A stretch of DNA of 6,360 nt from Candidatus Nitrosopumilus sp. (GTDB taxonomy: Archaea > Thermoproteota > Nitrososphaeria > Nitrososphaerales > Nitrosopumilaceae), in contig DRGT01000168.1 in assembly GCA_011055585.1 (NCBI GenBank), positions 1-6,360 of the forward strand, given 5' to 3'. Below are positions 5,230 to 6,360 of this stretch, piece by piece. The translations under genes were made by a program, and so were the position numbers. Under the pieces are notes generated by a model that saw nothing but the letters and a program-made list of their open reading frames with translations, did no database searches and had not been told where the DNA came from. How positions within the stretch are numbered: position 1 is the stretch's first letter; every line of letters starts with the position of its first letter.

Positions 5230-5517
5230 ATGGCATTAGATGAAATTTCAATAACTATCTTAGGAATTGCTGCAAGCGTTTTGATTTTGTCTGGATGGGT
5301 TCCGCAAATTGTAAAAGGATACAAAACAAAAAAGCTAGATGATGTTTCAAAATATTTGATGTCACTAGTAGCAATTGGTGCCTTTTTGTGGATGCTATAT
5401 GGTTTTGAAAAAAATGACATGATCATTATTGGAGTAAATGTTGCTGCAATTTGTCTTACAATGACAGTTTTAGCCATGAAAATCAGATACAAAAAACATA
5501 ATCTAAACCAAAAATAA
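5230..5517 (+). CDS. SemiSWEET/PQ-loop three-helix membrane protein
   Basis: This 95-residue membrane protein has three predicted transmembrane helices (about 7-27, 42-59 and 63-84) and a basic C-terminal tail (KIRYKKHNLNQK). The PQ motif sits in GWVPQIVKGYKTKK (Pro25-Gln26), the hallmark of the MtN3/SWEET/PQ-loop superfamily, in which a single triple-helix bundle dimerises to form a sugar pathway. Trp54 in the second helix and Asn70 in the third have the same 16-residue spacing as the Trp and Asn that bind substrate in bacterial SemiSWEETs (recalled as Trp48 and Asn64 in the Leptospira protein). A sugar or other small solute is therefore the expected substrate, but it cannot be read from the sequence. 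The start is supported by AGGT (5218-5221) overlapping the polymerase stop, eight bases before the ATG. Only ten bases separate it from the polymerase gene, so it is probably co-transcribed. A metabolic link to that gene is not obvious. Confidence 0.88.
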   Translation: MALDEISITILGIAASVLILSGWVPQIVKGYKTKKLDDVSKYLMSLVAIGAFLWMLYGFEKNDMIIIGVNVAAICLTMTVLAMKIRYKKHNLNQK

Positions 5518-5525
5518 GAACAATC

Positions 5526-5537
5526 AAATAATAAATA
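5526..5537 (+). promoter_or_regulatory. TATA-like region before triosephosphate isomerase
   Basis: The AT-rich AAATAATAAAT is centred some 24-26 bases before 5555. This predicts transcription starting near the TTTCATGGGG stretch and a leader of about 13 bases before the isomerase ATG at 5568. Placement is consistent with a new transcription unit in the 50-base gap after the SemiSWEET-like gene. Confidence 0.4.
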
Positions 5538-5548
5538 GCAGGCTCGGA

Positions 5549-5553
5549 TTTTT
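5549..5553 (+). terminator. Short T-run, weak terminator for the polymerase operon
   Basis: Five consecutive T lie 31 bases after the stop of the SemiSWEET-like gene. This is near the minimum for archaeal T-tract termination, and it coincides with the predicted start of the next transcript, so partial readthrough into the isomerase gene is possible. Confidence 0.25.
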
Positions 5554-5556
5554 CAT

Positions 5557-5563
5557 GGGGGGT
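5557..5563 (+). promoter_or_regulatory. G-rich Shine-Dalgarno for triosephosphate isomerase
   Basis: GGGGGGT followed by AAGG ends directly at the ATG at 5568. It is the strongest ribosome-binding sequence in the window and sets this ATG as the start. An out-of-frame ATG at 5555 overlaps its 5' end. Confidence 0.5.
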
Positions 5564-5567
5564 AAGG

Positions 5568-6227
5568 ATGTTGTTTATCATAAATTGTAAAAATTACGAA
5601 GAGGTTTCAGGTTCTCAGATTTTTAAATTCATTAAAATAGCTGAAAAAATTTCAAAAAAATACAAAGTAAAAATTGCTATTGCTCCACCTCAACATCTTT
5701 TAGGTCAAGTGGCAGATAGTAAAATTCCAATATTTGCACAGCACTTAGATGATGCAAATGTCGGAAGCACTACAGGTTTTATGATTCCAGAACTTGTAAA
5801 AAAATCAAAGATTCGTGGTTCTTTGATTAATCACAGTGAACATAGAATTTCAAGTAAAGAAATTTCTACTCTAGTGTCAAAATTAAAAAAATTAAAAATG
5901 ATTTCTGTTGTTTGTGTAAAAAATGTTGTAGAGGCAAAAAAATATGCTAAATTAAATCCTGATTATATCGCAATAGAACCACCTGAACTAATAGGTTCTG
6001 GTCGTGCTGTTTCAAAAGAAAGGCCAGCTCTGATTACAAATGCAGTCAAGGCGGTGCAAAGCTCAAAACGAAAAACAAAACTACTTTGTGGTGCAGGAAT
6101 TGTTTCTGGAGCTGATGTTGAAAAGGCAATTGAGCTTGGCTCAAAAGGAATTCTTGTAGCAAGTGGAATTATCAAGGCAAAAAATTGGAACAAGATAATT
6201 GAAGAGTTTGTCAAGGCAATGCTTTAA
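5568..6227 (+). CDS. tpiA: Triosephosphate isomerase (archaeal type)
   Basis: This cytosolic enzyme interconverts dihydroxyacetone phosphate and glyceraldehyde 3-phosphate in glycolysis/gluconeogenesis. The 219 residues match the short archaeal form, compared with about 250 in bacteria and eukaryotes. Key residues are visible: Asn6 and catalytic Lys8 in INCKNY, the electrophilic His89 in INHSEHR, and the catalytic base Glu137 in IAIEPPELIGSG. Gly143-Ser144-Gly145 follow in the mobile loop region. Phosphate is bound by the backbone of GAGI (175-178) and VASG (197-200). AQHLDDANVGSTTG (57-70) corresponds to the conserved AQ(N/H) loop before the TG motif. The fold is a complete TIM barrel with no gap. 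The start ATG has a strong G-rich Shine-Dalgarno. Pyruvate phosphate dikinase follows 38 bases downstream on the same strand, which fits a shared role in building sugars from phosphoenolpyruvate. Confidence 0.95.
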   Translation: MLFIINCKNYEEVSGSQIFKFIKIAEKISKKYKVKIAIAPPQHLLGQVADSKIPIFAQHLDDANVGSTTGFMIPELVKKSKIRGSLINHSEHRISSKEISTLVSKLKKLKMISVVCVKNVVEAKKYAKLNPDYIAIEPPELIGSGRAVSKERPALITNAVKAVQSSKRKTKLLCGAGIVSGADVEKAIELGSKGILVASGIIKAKNWNKIIEEFVKAML

Positions 6228-6229
6228 AA
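6222..6229 (+). promoter_or_regulatory. Possible TATA box for pyruvate phosphate dikinase
   Basis: CTTTAAAA overlaps the isomerase stop codon. It would place transcription start near 6251 and give a leader of about 15 bases containing AGGAAAT (6255-6261) as Shine-Dalgarno. The dikinase could equally be read from the isomerase promoter. Confidence 0.3.
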
Positions 6230-6265
6230 CACCCTATTTTTGATTTGAATATCTAGGAAATCAAA

Positions 6266-6360
6266 ATGAAACCAGTTTACTTTTTTGATGAAGGAGATGG
6301 GAAGAACAAGAAGCTGCTAGGAGGAAAGGGTGCTGGTCTTTGTGAAATGACCAGATTGAA
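6266..6360 (+). CDS. ppdK: Pyruvate phosphate dikinase, N-terminal fragment
   Basis: The gene begins at ATG 6266 and runs off the right edge after 31 full codons. The visible sequence has VYFFDEGDG (4-12), then LLGGKGAGLCEMTRL (17-31). This is the opening of the ATP-binding domain of pyruvate phosphate dikinase; GGKGA and the LxEMTRL segment are conserved there, whereas phosphoenolpyruvate synthase usually has VGGKNASLGEM. The enzyme interconverts pyruvate, ATP and phosphate with phosphoenolpyruvate, AMP and pyrophosphate. Full-length members have about 880-900 residues, so nearly all of the protein lies outside. AGGAAAT at 6255-6261 is a plausible Shine-Dalgarno. In autotrophic archaea this step supplies phosphoenolpyruvate for gluconeogenesis, which suits its position beside triosephosphate isomerase. 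The rest of the gene would be needed to confirm the catalytic His domain. Confidence 0.88.
   Translation, partial: MKPVYFFDEGDGKNKKLLGGKGAGLCEMTRL

Noticed and set aside
5145..5492. 115-codon minus-strand open frame opposite the SemiSWEET-like gene
   Set aside because: The plus-strand frame has the PQ motif, three helices and an upstream ribosome-binding sequence; the minus-strand frame has none of these.
5963..6214. 83-codon minus-strand open frame opposite triosephosphate isomerase
   Set aside because: Antisense to the catalytic Glu and phosphate-binding loops, with no independent support.
1..6360. CRISPR array, insertion sequence or defence system
   Set aside because: There are no regularly spaced repeats, no transposase, no terminal inverted repeats and no nuclease, helicase or toxin-antitoxin signatures. 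Apart from the lone recombinase, the genes are core metabolism and replication.

Overview
The window looks like a chromosomal segment of an ammonia-oxidising archaeon of the Nitrosopumilus type (Thaumarchaeota/Nitrososphaerota). The main evidence is an archaeal family B DNA polymerase with a C-terminal PCNA-binding peptide, a short archaeal triosephosphate isomerase of 219 residues, and the N-terminus of a pyruvate phosphate dikinase. Base composition is evenly AT-rich. Several genes carry an AT-rich TATA-like box about 26 bases before the start codon, which is the archaeal promoter layout for leaderless mRNAs. The lineage call rests on recall of family sequences and overall style, not on a marker such as rRNA.

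Left part (1-857): a cluster of very small genes. In order these are the C-terminal part, or nearly all, of a ~49-residue Cys-pair protein (1-149, +), a possible 28-residue single-span membrane peptide (160-246, -), a 40-residue zinc-ribbon protein (359-481, +), and an unrecognised 98-residue protein starting with GTG (536-832, +). The last two have well-placed TATA-like boxes.

Middle (858-2110): one tyrosine recombinase on the minus strand with its catalytic residues intact and a charged, probably coiled-coil tail. It converges on the 98-residue gene and diverges from the next operon. No tRNA, other mobile-element gene or clear attachment site accompanies it, so it may be a resident Xer-like or domesticated enzyme rather than part of an element.

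Replication/nucleotide operon (2111-5517): dCMP deaminase, family B DNA polymerase and a SemiSWEET/PQ-loop membrane protein follow one another with gaps of 4 and 10 bases, and are almost certainly co-transcribed. The deaminase makes dUMP for thymidylate synthesis and so feeds the polymerase. The link to a small sugar-transporter-like protein is unexplained.

Right part (5518-6360): triosephosphate isomerase, then the first 31 codons of pyruvate phosphate dikinase, 38 bases apart on the same strand. Both belong to the phosphoenolpyruvate to triose-phosphate route (glycolysis/gluconeogenesis), which in autotrophic ammonia oxidisers is thought to run in the sugar-building direction.

Most of the window reads as ordinary core archaeal genome. 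The items most worth a second look are the tiny genes at the left, the isolated recombinase and its start site, and the deaminase-polymerase-SemiSWEET operon.
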